A stretch of 64,000 nucleotides of DNA from Myxococcus dinghuensis (lineage in GTDB: Bacteria > Myxococcota > Myxococcia > Myxococcales > Myxococcaceae), in contig NZ_JAKCFB010000017.1 in the NCBI RefSeq assembly GCF_024198235.1, positions 1 through 64,000 on the forward strand. Reading direction: 5' to 3'. The position numbers and the translations under genes are program-made. The notes under the pieces were generated by a model. It did no database searches. It saw only the letters and a list, made by a program, of their open reading frames with translations, and had not been told where the DNA came from. Below, piece by piece: positions 19,380-31,132 of the stretch (position 1 is the first letter of the stretch; each line of letters begins with the position of its first letter).

Positions 19380-20177
19380 TCAGGCTGGGGTGGAAGCGCG
19401 AGAGGAGGTGGAGGCGCCAACGCCCTCGCGGCCGGCGACCGCGACGGCGTCCTCGGGATCTCCCCCCTTGCCCCCGAGCGACAGGCTGTCCGCGATGATG
19501 ACCTCGCGCACGGCGCGGGCCAGTCCCTCGCGATCCCCCTCGTCGAAGCACGTGGTGTCGATGGGCTTGCCGATCTTCACGCGCACGGGGCCCGGGGTGA
19601 TGTTCCAACTGTTCTTGGGCATCAGGGCGCCGGAGCCCTCGATGGTGACGGGGCAGACGGGGACGCGGGCCTTGAGGGCGAGCGCGAAGGGGCCCTTCTT
19701 GAAGGGCAGCACGCGGCCGTCCTCGGAGCGGGTGCCCTCCGGGTACAGGAAGATGCTGATGCCGCCGCGGATCTTCGCCGCCGCCCGGTCCAGCGACGCG
19801 ATGGCCTTCGACCGCTCACCGCGGTTGACGAAGACGTGGCCGGCGAGGGCGAGGTACCAGCCGATGAGCGGCACCCACTTGAGCTGCTCCTTGGCCACGT
19901 AGCGGAACGCCACCGGCACCGCCATGAAGTGGGCGGGGATGTCGAGGGTGGACTGGTGGTTGGCCACGTAGATGGTGGGCCGGTTCGGGTCCACGTTCTC
20001 CTGGCCGATGACCTCGAGCTTCGCGCCGCCCGCCCACAGGAGCACCGGCGACCAGATCTCCCGGACGACCCAGAGCGAGTTCGAGGCCCGGAACGTGACG
20101 ACCATCGCCAGGATGGCCAGGGGGAAACAGACGATCGTCCAGACGCCGGCCGTCAAAATGCAGAAGATCTTGCGCAT
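19380..20177 (-). CDS. plsC: 1-acyl-sn-glycerol-3-phosphate acyltransferase
   Basis: 265 residues. It acylates lysophosphatidic acid to phosphatidic acid at the inner membrane. The acyltransferase signature NHQSTLD gives H74-x4-D79, and YPEGTRS (145-151) is the glycerol-phosphate binding motif; a hydrophobic segment at residues 8-28 anchors it. The C-terminal 40 residues are Gly/Ala/Ser rich and probably disordered. It is first in a likely operon with the TPR lipoprotein. Confidence 0.93.
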   Translation of the reverse strand: MRKIFCILTAGVWTIVCFPLAILAMVVTFRASNSLWVVREIWSPVLLWAGGAKLEVIGQENVDPNRPTIYVANHQSTLDIPAHFMAVPVAFRYVAKEQLKWVPLIGWYLALAGHVFVNRGERSKAIASLDRAAAKIRGGISIFLYPEGTRSEDGRVLPFKKGPFALALKARVPVCPVTIEGSGALMPKNSWNITPGPVRVKIGKPIDTTCFDEGDREGLARAVREVIIADSLSLGGKGGDPEDAVAVAGREGVGASTSSRASTPA

Positions 20178-20410
20178 CCCTCAGCCCCCCTCCGCGGGGC
20201 CGGAAGCGGGCCGGCGAGGGCGCGGCCCGTGGGCATGCCCGAAAGGCGCCACCGCTTCACGGCCGACCGGGCGGGTGCTCGCATCCCGAAGGGGAGCGAC
20301 GCCCGGGGTTGGCGGAAGGGACGGCGTGGGGGCATGCATGTCTTCTACCACGTCCCCCCTTACCTTGTTTCTGGTGCGCGCCGCTCGGCGGGGTTACAAG
20401 CAAGGGTTGC

Positions 20411-21025
20411 GTGGCCAGGAAAAAGTTCATCGCCATCGCGGGCAACATCGGCGCCGGGAAGACGGAGCTCACGTCCTTCCTCTGCCGGAAGTACGGGCTG
20501 ACCCCGTCCTTCGAGCCCAATGACCAGAACCCCTACCTCGCGGACTTCTACAAGGACATGAAGACGTGGGCCTTCCGCTCACAGCTCTTCTTCCTGACGC
20601 ACAAGTTCCGCCTCCACCGGGAGATGGAGGCGACGCCCGGTACCGTGCTCCAGGACCGCACCCTCTACGAGGACGCGGAGATCTTCGCCAAGAACCTCCA
20701 CCGCCAGCGGCTCATCGACAAGCGCGACTGGAAGACGTACTGCGAGCTCTACGAGACCATCTCGGACTCCTTGCGCCCTCCGGACCTGATGATCTACCTG
20801 CGGTGCCCCGTGCAGACGCTGCGCGAGCGCATCCGCATCCGGGGACGGACCATGGAAAAGGACATCCCCACCCGCTATCTCCAGCGCCTCAATGCCCTGT
20901 ATGAGGAATGGTTCGGGGCCTACCAGTTGTCTCCGGTATTGGTGCTGGCCACCGACAAGCTCGACTACTTGACCAACCTGGTGGACCGCGTGGACCTCTT
21001 TCGGCAAATCGAGAAGCACCTGTGA
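20411..21025 (+). CDS. Deoxynucleoside kinase (dCK/dGK family)
   Basis: 204 residues. P-loop AIAGNIGAGKTEL near the N-terminus, DRTLYEDAEIFAKNL (the substrate-binding DRS-type motif with Glu) and the arginine-rich lid LRERIRIRGRTMEKDIP identify a kinase that salvages deoxynucleosides to monophosphates in the cytoplasm. The GTG at 20411 places the P-loop at the usual distance; the frame is open for 34 codons upstream but without a motif. The Shine-Dalgarno is poor. The stop overlaps the start of the next gene (TGATG at 21023-21027). Substrate choice cannot be read. Confidence 0.9.
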   Translation: MARKKFIAIAGNIGAGKTELTSFLCRKYGLTPSFEPNDQNPYLADFYKDMKTWAFRSQLFFLTHKFRLHREMEATPGTVLQDRTLYEDAEIFAKNLHRQRLIDKRDWKTYCELYETISDSLRPPDLMIYLRCPVQTLRERIRIRGRTMEKDIPTRYLQRLNALYEEWFGAYQLSPVLVLATDKLDYLTNLVDRVDLFRQIEKHL

Positions 21026-22197
21026 TGGAGGTCTACCTCCTGGCGACGGAGCAGGAAGGCCCCGCGCCGCTGGATGCCCTGCGGGCCTCGTTCGCGACCG
21101 ACGAGGTGGAGTTCACCCCGAGCGAGGACGGGGAGGGGTTCGTGCTCCGGGCCGACAGCTCGGAGGTCCACGTGCGCCGGACGGTGGGCATGGAAGGCCT
21201 GCCGCGCTTCAACAAGGCGGCCTACAGCGGCAGCCCGGAGGCCTTCACCCGCCTGGGCCGCGCCAAGGCCTTCTACCACCTGTCCCTGGAGCCCGGCGGC
21301 CCCCAGCCCACACTGCCCGTGTTCGAGGCGCTGTGGGCCGTGCGCACGCTGCTGGAGCACGTGCCGGGCGTCCTCGTCGACCTGGCGGCCTACAAGCTCC
21401 ATGAGCCCGAGGATGTCGTGGAAATCACGGAGCTCGATTTCGACATCCGGGACCACGTGCACCTGCACGCGGTGGAGGTGGCCGAAGGGGACACGCCGCT
21501 GTGGGTGCACTCGCACGGCATGGAGAAGTTCGGCGCGCGAGATTTGGAGATCTTCCACCTGGCCGAGCAGGACCTGCTGCCGGCGGAGAGCTTCCTCCAC
21601 GAGCTGTGCACGGATCTGGCCTTCGGGCAGGGGCCGGCGCTGCGCTCGCAGGTGGGCACCAGCGAGGGCCAGGCCTTCATGGTCGTCCCGTCGGAGGAGG
21701 CCCGGACGAACCTGCTGGGGGTGCCGCTGGAGACGTTCGAGGGGCATGAGAGCCGCTTCCTCACCGTGGTCTCTCCCCTGGGGCGGCACAACACGTCCCA
21801 GTTGCTGGCGCCGTACCGCGAGCGCTTCGCCCAGGAGCCGGAGGAGCAGACGGAGTCCATGCGCCGCGAGGCGCAGGCGCTGCTGCCCGCGTTCCTCGCG
21901 CGCTTCCAGCGTAAGGGGCTGATGGAGCCCCTGACGTTCCTCGTCCGCGCGCCGTTCGACACCCATCCGGACGGCAACACGGTGGTGGAGAACCTGTGGC
22001 TGGAGGTCATGGCCCGGGACGAGGGCAGCCTCGTGGGGAAGCTGGTGGATGGCGCGGTGCACACCACGGAGTGGCGCAAGGGCGCTCACGTGGAGGTTGA
22101 AGAGACCCAGGTCAATGCACTGGCGATCAGCCGCGAGGGACGCGCGCTCGACGAGGGTGAGATTCGCGCCTTGTTGAACGCCGAGCGCCCCATGTAG
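21025..22197 (+). CDS. DUF2314-like two-domain protein
   Basis: 390 residues, cytoplasmic, no signal or membrane segment. The C-terminal 90 residues (ENLWLEVMARDEGSLVGKLV, then AVHTTEWRKGAHVEVEE and VNALAIS) resemble DUF2314, a small fold thought to occur next to regulatory or toxin proteins. The first 290 residues are acidic and of a type I recognise only loosely (DUF4026-like). The ATG overlaps the kinase stop, so the two are translationally coupled. Function unknown; a link to nucleotide metabolism is inference from coupling alone. Confidence 0.7.
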   Translation: MEVYLLATEQEGPAPLDALRASFATDEVEFTPSEDGEGFVLRADSSEVHVRRTVGMEGLPRFNKAAYSGSPEAFTRLGRAKAFYHLSLEPGGPQPTLPVFEALWAVRTLLEHVPGVLVDLAAYKLHEPEDVVEITELDFDIRDHVHLHAVEVAEGDTPLWVHSHGMEKFGARDLEIFHLAEQDLLPAESFLHELCTDLAFGQGPALRSQVGTSEGQAFMVVPSEEARTNLLGVPLETFEGHESRFLTVVSPLGRHNTSQLLAPYRERFAQEPEEQTESMRREAQALLPAFLARFQRKGLMEPLTFLVRAPFDTHPDGNTVVENLWLEVMARDEGSLVGKLVDGAVHTTEWRKGAHVEVEETQVNALAISREGRALDEGEIRALLNAERPM

Positions 22198-22250
22198 TGA
22201 CACACGGGGCCGCTTGCCCGGTCCTCCAGGGGCGCTAGGCTCCGCGCTCC

Positions 22251-23948
22251 ATGCCCGCCCTGCTGCTGCTCACCGGCCCTTCCGCGGGACGCCGTTACGA
22301 GATCCACGCGGAGATGGCCATCGGCCGCAGCCCGTCGTGTGACATCCCCCTGCGCGACGACCAGGTGTCGCGCAAGCACGCGCAACTGTCCGTGCAGGAG
22401 GGGCAGGTCCGGCTGAGGGACCTGGACTCCCGCAACGGCACGCTCGTCAACGGCGCTCGCATCAGCGGCGAGGTGGTGCTGCAGGCAGGGGATCGCGTCC
22501 GGGTGGGCGGGACGATGGCCGTCTTCGAGCCGCCCGCGGTGACGCTGGTGGAGGGCGGCCCCACGTCCCCGGGCCACGTCCCCATCGAGGAGGTGCTGCC
22601 CCACGTGGGCGCGGCCGCGGCGCTGTACTCGGCGGGGACGGCGCTCCTGGGCGCCACCAGCGAGGCCATGGTGCTGCGGCGGCTGGCGGACGAGGTCGCG
22701 CGGGCGCTGAGCGCGGACCGCGCCGCCGCGCTCCTGGGCAACGGGACGGGGTTGCTGACGGCCGCCGTGTCGGGCGCGGAGTCCGTGTCGGTGCCGCGGC
22801 TGCTCGCGCAGGTGGCGCTCGACCGCAAGGAGTTGGTCCAGTCGGACTCGGAGATGTGCGCGCCGCTCGTCGCGTCCGGGGGCATGCCCTTCGGCGTGCT
22901 GTACGTGGTGCGCGCGGACTCGCCCTTCACCGGCGGCGAGGGACAGCTCCTGGCCGCGTTGGGGCGACTGGGGGGCGAGGCCTATACGGCGGTGCGCTCG
23001 CGGAGCGAGGGCGAGGCCCAGGCGCCCGCGCTGCTGGGAAGCTCGCGTCCGCTGCGCACGGTGATGGAGAACGCCCGGCGCGCGGCGAACAGCGCCGCCC
23101 CCGTGGTGATTCACGGTGAGCCGGGGACGGGCAAGACGCTGCTGGCGCGGCTCGTCCACGCGCGCTCTCCGCGAGCGCTCGAGCCGCTGGTGGTGGTGGA
23201 CTGCCGTCTGCCACCGGAGCAGGTGGAGGAGATGCTGCTCGGCAGGGCGAGCGCGCCGGGGCAGCCACCCATGGCGTCCGCGCTGCTGCGCGCCGACCGG
23301 GGCTCGCTGGTGCTCCAGCACGTCGGGGCCCTGCCCAAGCCCCTCGCGGAGCGCCTGGCGCGGCTGCTGGCCCGGCGCACCGCGCCCGCGCGTCAGGGCG
23401 GCGAGGAGCCCGTCGACGTGCGGCTGCTCGTCACCGCGCCGGCCCCGCTCGGTGTGATGACCTCGAAGGGAGGGCTGGACTCCGCGCTGGGGCGGAGCCT
23501 GATGGGCTTCGAGCTGGACGTCCCCGCCTTGCGGGAGCGGCGCGCCGACGTCCTGGTGCTCCTGGAGTCCTTCATCACGCGAGCTGCGCGCCGGGTGAGC
23601 CGCGAGCCTCCCGTCCTCGCGCCGGACGCGCGGCGGCTGTTGTCCGACTACGGCTGGCCGCAGAACGTCCGCGAGGTGGAGCTGGTGGGCGAACGGCTGG
23701 GCCTGCTGTACGCCGGCGGGCGCGTGGGCGCGCTCCACCTGCCTCCCGAAATCCAGGACGGCGGAGCGGAAGGGCGGACGCTCCAGGAGCGTGTGTCGCG
23801 ACTGGAGCGCGACGCCATCACCGAGGCCCTGCGCGAGGCTGGAGGCAAGAAGGTCCGCGCCGCGGCGCTGCTGGGCATCAGCCGGCCGACGCTCGACAAG
23901 AAGATCGAGGAGTTCGGCATCACCGTGGAGCGCAATCGCCGGGGGTGA
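22251..23948 (+). CDS. FHA-GAF-AAA regulator with degenerate sigma-54 ATPase motifs
   Basis: 565 residues. FHA domain at about 22-95 (AIGRSPSCDI, VSRKHAQL, DSRNGTLVNG) to read phosphothreonine. A GAF-like region follows at about 125-250. An AAA domain of the sigma-54 activator type spans 260-500: Walker A GEPGTGKT (289-296) and YGWPQNVREVEL. A Fis-type HTH lies at 515-558 (AAALLGISRPTLDKKIEEFG). The GAFTGA loop that touches sigma-54 is absent, and Walker B reads GSLVLQHV where active enzymes have Asp-Glu. It may therefore bind DNA and phosphopeptides without remodelling sigma-54. Only 10 bases separate it from the convergent transporter. Confidence 0.88.
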   Translation: MPALLLLTGPSAGRRYEIHAEMAIGRSPSCDIPLRDDQVSRKHAQLSVQEGQVRLRDLDSRNGTLVNGARISGEVVLQAGDRVRVGGTMAVFEPPAVTLVEGGPTSPGHVPIEEVLPHVGAAAALYSAGTALLGATSEAMVLRRLADEVARALSADRAAALLGNGTGLLTAAVSGAESVSVPRLLAQVALDRKELVQSDSEMCAPLVASGGMPFGVLYVVRADSPFTGGEGQLLAALGRLGGEAYTAVRSRSEGEAQAPALLGSSRPLRTVMENARRAANSAAPVVIHGEPGTGKTLLARLVHARSPRALEPLVVVDCRLPPEQVEEMLLGRASAPGQPPMASALLRADRGSLVLQHVGALPKPLAERLARLLARRTAPARQGGEEPVDVRLLVTAPAPLGVMTSKGGLDSALGRSLMGFELDVPALRERRADVLVLLESFITRAARRVSREPPVLAPDARRLLSDYGWPQNVREVELVGERLGLLYAGGRVGALHLPPEIQDGGAEGRTLQERVSRLERDAITEALREAGGKKVRAAALLGISRPTLDKKIEEFGITVERNRRG

Positions 23949-23958
23949 CGCCGTCGCG

Positions 23959-24867
23959 TCACTTCCTGCGGCTGAGCACCACGCCGGTGATGATGAGCGC
24001 GGCTCCCAGGATCTGCAGGCCGGTGGGCCGCTCGCCGCGCACGGCCCACGCGGTCAGCGCCGCCACCACGGGGACGCCCGTGTTGTAGAGCGAGGCCCTC
24101 GCGCTGCCCACCTGCTGCACGGTGCGACCCCAGATGTAGTAGCTGAGCACGAGCGGAATCAGCGCCGAGTACACCACGCCCAGCCACGCGCCCATGCCGA
24201 TGGGGCGCGGGTCGAGCACGAGCACGGAGGGCACCCCCGCGAGGATGACCCCGGGCGCCCCGGTCAGCATGGTGACGGCGGTGACGCGCAGCGCGGACAC
24301 CTCCGGGCCGATGGTGCGGATGCCCACGGTGTACACCGCCCAGCACACGCACCCGACCAGGATGAGGCCGTCGCCCAGCCGGCTCCCCGCGCCCATGGAG
24401 GGGCCCCGCGCGAGGACGATCATCAACATGCCCACCACCGCCAACGACAGGCCCGTCATCAACGGGCGCGTCAGCCGGTCCACGCCCAGCACCGTGCCCA
24501 GCCCGGCCACCAACACAGGCGTCGTCGCCGTCAGCAGTCCGCTGTTCGCGGCCGTCGTGTTCGCCACGCCGAGGATGAAGCACAGTTGGTACACGGTGTT
24601 GCCCACCAGCCCCAGCCCCGCGAGCTTCAGGAACAACCGCCAGGGGAGGGGCTTCCAGCCTTCGACCTTCCACAGCAGCGCCGCCATGGCCACGGAGGCG
24701 ACGGTGAAGCGCAGCGACATGAAGGCCAGCGGTGGAATCGTGTCCAACGCCTCCTTCACCACCGTGTAGTTGGAGCCCCAGACAACCACCACGCCCAGGA
24801 TGGCCAGGTCCGACGCGGAGAAGGGCCGGGACGCGGCTGCGGGGGCGGTGGCTGTCGAGGAGGACAC
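23959..24867 (-). CDS. EamA/DMT-family transporter
   Basis: 302 residues from the GTG at 24867, with ten hydrophobic segments in two EamA halves (first LAILGVVVVWGSNYTVVKEA; second half GLILVGCVCWAVYTVGIRT). Such inner-membrane carriers export metabolites or amino acids; the substrate cannot be read. The frame is open far upstream, but that part is antisense to psuG. An alternative TTG start at 24906 has a faint GGAAAGG before it. Divergent from psuG, with 100 bases between them. Confidence 0.88.
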   Translation of the reverse strand: MSSSTATAPAAASRPFSASDLAILGVVVVWGSNYTVVKEALDTIPPLAFMSLRFTVASVAMAALLWKVEGWKPLPWRLFLKLAGLGLVGNTVYQLCFILGVANTTAANSGLLTATTPVLVAGLGTVLGVDRLTRPLMTGLSLAVVGMLMIVLARGPSMGAGSRLGDGLILVGCVCWAVYTVGIRTIGPEVSALRVTAVTMLTGAPGVILAGVPSVLVLDPRPIGMGAWLGVVYSALIPLVLSYYIWGRTVQQVGSARASLYNTGVPVVAALTAWAVRGERPTGLQILGAALIITGVVLSRRK

Positions 24868-24967
24868 GACGCGCGAGCCAATACGCCCCGCGGCCTCCGC
24901 GCGCAACCCGACCTTTCCCCACCGGGCCGGCTTGTCCGCATGGCCGGCGTGGCATAAACGCGCGGCC

Positions 24968-25882
<915 letters not shown>

Positions 25883-25910
25883 CACAGGCGATACATCCAC
25901 CCTCCGGTGG

Positions 25911-25929
25911 GGCGCGCGGTGGGCGCGCC
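25911..25929 (+). terminator. Hairpin between convergent psuG and msrC
   Basis: GGCGCGC (25911-25917), loop GGTGG, GCGCGCC (25923-25929), with a second stem CCACC/GGTGG at 25897-25910 just before it. The pair fills the 65 bases between two convergent stops. Confidence 0.55.
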
Positions 25930-25947
25930 TCACCGGACCGGGGCGCG

Positions 25948-26433
25948 CTACTGCTGGAACCAGGCGACCAGCGCCTCCAGTTCGCGCCGGTCCACGTCGT
26001 CGAAGGCCGCCTTGTGCTGGCTGTCGATGTCCAGCACGGCGATGAGCTCGCGGTTCTTGCCGTACACCGGGACGACGATCTCCGACGCCGAGCGCGCGTC
26101 GCACGCGATGTGGCCGGGGAAGGCGTGGACGTCCGGTACGACCTGCGTCTGGCCCGTCTCCGCGGCGGTGCCGCACACGCCGCGGCCGAACTTGATCTCC
26201 ATGCACCCGAGGGTGCCCTGGTAGGGGCCCACGCGCAGCAGCTTGCCGGGCGTCACCACCCGGTAGAACCCCGTCCACAGGTGGCCGAAGGCGTTGTGCA
26301 GCAGGCAGCTGATGGTGGCCATGCCCGCGATGGTGTCATCCATGCCCGCGAGCACCGCCTGGACGTGCTCTCGGAGCTCCGCGTAGGCCTGCTCCTTGGG
26401 AACGGCGCGCAGATCCAGGGTGACTTCAGCCAT
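25948..26433 (-). CDS. msrC: Free methionine-(R)-sulfoxide reductase (GAF fold)
   Basis: 161 residues, a single GAF domain. C77, C87 and C111 have the same spacing (10 and 24) as the catalytic and resolving cysteines of E. coli fRMsr, in GCMEIKFGRGVCG and HIACDARSASEIVVPV. It reduces free methionine-R-sulfoxide with thioredoxin. Cytoplasmic, single gene, convergent with psuG. Confidence 0.93.
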   Translation of the reverse strand: MAEVTLDLRAVPKEQAYAELREHVQAVLAGMDDTIAGMATISCLLHNAFGHLWTGFYRVVTPGKLLRVGPYQGTLGCMEIKFGRGVCGTAAETGQTQVVPDVHAFPGHIACDARSASEIVVPVYGKNRELIAVLDIDSQHKAAFDDVDRRELEALVAWFQQ

Positions 26434-26535
26434 GATGGGAGCCTCGGATTCGGGGGGGCGACCCCAGCGTCAGGGCCGGGGGATGTCGGCGTCCCCACTT
26501 AACACCCTGACTCCCCCGTCGCACAGGAGGCTCCC

Positions 26536-27273
26536 GTGGAACGACTCATCCTCGATGCAGATACCTGGCTGCTCGTCCTCACCGGGGCGGGCGTCTCAGC
26601 GGAGAGCGGCATCGCCACCTTCCGGGGAATGGGCGGTCTCTGGGAGAACCACCCCGTCGAGGACGTGGCCTCGCCGCAGGGCTTCATCAAGGACCCACTG
26701 CTCGTGTGGCGCTTCTACTCGGAGCGGCGCGCCGCGGCGGCGAGTGTCCAGCCCAACCCCGGCCACCACGCGCTCGCGGACTGGGAGCGCCACCTGGGCA
26801 ACCGCTTCCTCCTGGCCACGCAGAACGTCGACGGCCTGCACCTGAGCGCGGGCAGCCAGCGCGTGGTCGAGATGCACGGCAACCTCTTCAAGAGCCGCTG
26901 CACCCACTGCGAGCGCGAACCGTTCGCCGACACCACCGTCTACGCCACCGGCACGTTGCCCCTGTGCGGACAGTGCGGCGAGATGCTGCGGCCCCACATC
27001 GTGTGGTTCGGCGAATACCTCGAGCCGGCGGACCTGGAGCGCATCGAGAGCTTCGTCCACACGGCGCTCGACCACGGCGGAAAGCTCGTGTTCCTGTCGG
27101 CGGGGACGTCCGGCGCGGTGTACCCGGCGGCGGGGCTCGTCAACAAGGTCACCGCGGCGGGCGGCGACACCTGGTCCGTCAACCTGGAGGCGGCGGAGAA
27201 CTCCCACCGCTTCAAGCACTTCGTCCAGGGAAAGAGCGGCGAGGTGCTCCCCGCGCTGGCCGACCTGCGCTGA
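26536..27273 (+). CDS. cobB: NAD-dependent protein deacylase (sirtuin)
   Basis: 245 residues. NAD-binding TGAGVSAESGIATFRG, TQNVDGLH and the catalytic H114 (MHGNLF). Zinc is held by C122/C125 and C144/C147. Y61 and R64 in WRFYSERR form the class III signature that favours succinyl or malonyl lysine over acetyl. It starts with GTG at 26536 behind CAGGAGG. Cytoplasmic. A terminator separates it from the convergent kinase. Confidence 0.95.
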   Translation: MERLILDADTWLLVLTGAGVSAESGIATFRGMGGLWENHPVEDVASPQGFIKDPLLVWRFYSERRAAAASVQPNPGHHALADWERHLGNRFLLATQNVDGLHLSAGSQRVVEMHGNLFKSRCTHCEREPFADTTVYATGTLPLCGQCGEMLRPHIVWFGEYLEPADLERIESFVHTALDHGGKLVFLSAGTSGAVYPAAGLVNKVTAAGGDTWSVNLEAAENSHRFKHFVQGKSGEVLPALADLR

Positions 27274-27280
27274 GACACGA

Positions 27281-27308
27281 ACGCCGCCTCGGGATTCCGG
27301 GGCGGCGT
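27281..27308 (+). terminator. Terminator between convergent cobB and Ser/Thr kinase genes
   Basis: ACGCCGCC (27281-27288) pairs with GGCGGCGT (27301-27308), with further pairing possible inside the loop. It lies between two convergent stops at 27273 and 27316. Confidence 0.6.
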
Positions 27309-27315
27309 CGGGGGA

Positions 27316-29019
27316 CTACTCGAAGACGGAGATGTCCGAGCCGGGGCTCGCCGGCTTGGGCTTGGGCTTGGGCTGCGCGACCCGGATGGGCTCCAGCGTG
27401 ACGTCCACCGTCTGGGTATCACCGGCGACGCGGCTGAAGTTGAGCGTGCGCTCCTCGCTCTTGTGCCCCGCGAGCCGGAAGCTCAGCACGTGCGACTTGT
27501 CGCGCGGCATCTCGAGCTTGATGGGCGTGGTGCCCAACTGCTCCTCGCCCTCGAAGATGGCCGCGCCCGCCGGCGTCGTGTTGAACGTCACCACGAGCGA
27601 CGTGGCTCCCGTGTTGCCGGCGCTGGTCGTGGTCGTGGGCGTCGAGGGCTCGGTCGGACGCGCCGCCACGGGCTTGTCGGGGGCGACCTCCACCACGCGC
27701 GGCATGGGCTGCGGGCCGCTCTTGCCACCGCCGAACACCACCGCCGCGCCCACGCCGAGGAGCACGAGCGGCACCGCCACCAGCGCCACCTTCTTGCCGG
27801 TGGACATGCCGGTGGGCTCCGGCGGAGGGGGCGGAGCGGGTGTCGCGCCGCGCGGGTTGGGCGGCCTGACCCGGCTCTGCGAGGAGCTGCCGCCCGGGCC
27901 CGCACCGGCCTGGCTTCGCGCGACGACGATGTTCGAGGGCGTGGAGCCGGCCCGGCCCGCGCTCGTGGCGGAGCGGGGACGCACGCCGCTGCCACTGCCG
28001 ACGGGGCGGCCCGCGCGGCTCCCCGGACGGCTGCCGCTGCCCCGGTCGTTGACGCCGGAGGTGGAGCCGCCGCTGGGCATCGCGTCGAGCTGCTCGGGCG
28101 ACAGGTCCGCCACCGTGTCCTGCATGGCGTCGATGAACTCCTGCGCCGTCTGGTACCGGTCGTCCTTCTCCGGGGCCAGGGCCTTCTGGAAGAAGGCGTC
28201 CAGCGCCGCGGGCACCGGCGCGCCCTGGCGCTTGGTGTTGACGGCGGGGACCTGCTGCGTGAGCGACGCGGTCAGCGCCTTGCGCACGGTGTTGGCGCCG
28301 AAGGGCGAGCTGCCCGTGAGGCAGAAGTAGAGCACGCCCGCCATCGAATACAGGTCGGAGCGCTGGTCCACGGCCTCGCCACCGGCCTGCTCGGGCGGCA
28401 TGTACTGCGGCGTGCCCAGCACCTGACCGGTGGAGGTGAGCTGCTCCTCCTCCTCGGCCTCGAGCGCCTTCACCAGGCCGAAGTCCAGCACCTTGACGAA
28501 GTCCTTCCCGCCCAGGTCCTGCACCATGATGTTGTGCGGCTTCAGGTCGCGGTGGACGCAGCCCTCCGCGTGCGCGTGCGCCAGGCCCTGCGTCGCCTGC
28601 TCCAGCAGGCTGATGGCGCGACGCAGGGACATGGGCCCCTCGCGCTTGACGACCTCCTTGAGGCTCTCGCCCTGGAGGAGCTCCATCACGTAGTAGCAGG
28701 TGCCGTCCGGCGAGCGACCGAAGTCGAAGATGGTGATGACGTTCGGGTGGCGCAGACGGCTGGCGATCTCCGCCTCGCGACGGAAGCGCTCGAAGAACTG
28801 GGGTGCGGCGGCGAGCGAAGGGTTCAGCGTCTTCACCGCGACGGGGCGCTGCACGGACGTCTGGGTGGCACGGAACACCATGCCCATGCCGCCCTGGCCG
28901 AGCACGCTCTCAATCTTGTAGCGGCCATCGAGCACCTGGCCGATGAGCTGGAGGCTCTGGCCCGAGCAGAGGTGGTCGATGCCGTCGGTGCTTCCGCAAT
29001 GGGGACAAGGGGCAGCCAT
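27316..29019 (-). CDS. Membrane Ser/Thr protein kinase with zinc ribbon and PEGA-like domain
   Basis: 567 residues. A zinc-ribbon-like N-terminus (C5, C8, H16, C18) leads into a Hanks kinase domain at 34-300: G-loop LGQGGMGMVF, K63, HRDLKPHN (156-163), DFG (179-181) and APE-like MPPEQ. A Ser/Gly/Pro linker leads to one transmembrane segment (411-429). The periplasmic tail at about 475-540 (FNTTPAGAAIFEGEEQLGTT) is PEGA-like. All catalytic residues are present. TATACT lies 11 bases before the ATG and no Shine-Dalgarno is visible, so the mRNA may be nearly leaderless. The FHA protein at 22251 could be a reader of its phosphorylation; that is inference. Confidence 0.93.
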   Translation of the reverse strand: MAAPCPHCGSTDGIDHLCSGQSLQLIGQVLDGRYKIESVLGQGGMGMVFRATQTSVQRPVAVKTLNPSLAAAPQFFERFRREAEIASRLRHPNVITIFDFGRSPDGTCYYVMELLQGESLKEVVKREGPMSLRRAISLLEQATQGLAHAHAEGCVHRDLKPHNIMVQDLGGKDFVKVLDFGLVKALEAEEEEQLTSTGQVLGTPQYMPPEQAGGEAVDQRSDLYSMAGVLYFCLTGSSPFGANTVRKALTASLTQQVPAVNTKRQGAPVPAALDAFFQKALAPEKDDRYQTAQEFIDAMQDTVADLSPEQLDAMPSGGSTSGVNDRGSGSRPGSRAGRPVGSGSGVRPRSATSAGRAGSTPSNIVVARSQAGAGPGGSSSQSRVRPPNPRGATPAPPPPPEPTGMSTGKKVALVAVPLVLLGVGAAVVFGGGKSGPQPMPRVVEVAPDKPVAARPTEPSTPTTTTSAGNTGATSLVVTFNTTPAGAAIFEGEEQLGTTPIKLEMPRDKSHVLSFRLAGHKSEERTLNFSRVAGDTQTVDVTLEPIRVAQPKPKPKPASPGSDISVFE

Positions 29020-29029
29020 GTGGGGCCGG

Positions 29030-29035
29030 AGTATA
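29030..29035 (-). promoter_or_regulatory. -10 element close to the kinase start codon
   Basis: TATACT on the minus strand (five of six -10 matches) ends 11 bases before the kinase ATG at 29019. No clear -35 is seen at 16-18 bases. Transcription from it would begin within a few bases of the ATG. Confidence 0.4.
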
Positions 29036-29142
29036 GGCAGGCACGGGGCGGGTCCGGAAAGGGGCCTCTGGGCCCCCTGGGGGCCGGGCGGTCATCTCCG
29101 GCGTTCCCCGTGGGGCCCGAGACTGTTACATCCCCGCCCGCC

Positions 29143-31119
<1,977 letters not shown>

Positions 31120-31132
31120 GGCCGGGTTCGGC

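Noticed and set aside
27463-29142. Open frame upstream of the ABC-F gene, giving a 1,218-codon reading frame
   Set aside because: The first 560 codons are antisense to the Ser/Thr kinase; the ABC-F family starts at the ATG at 29143.
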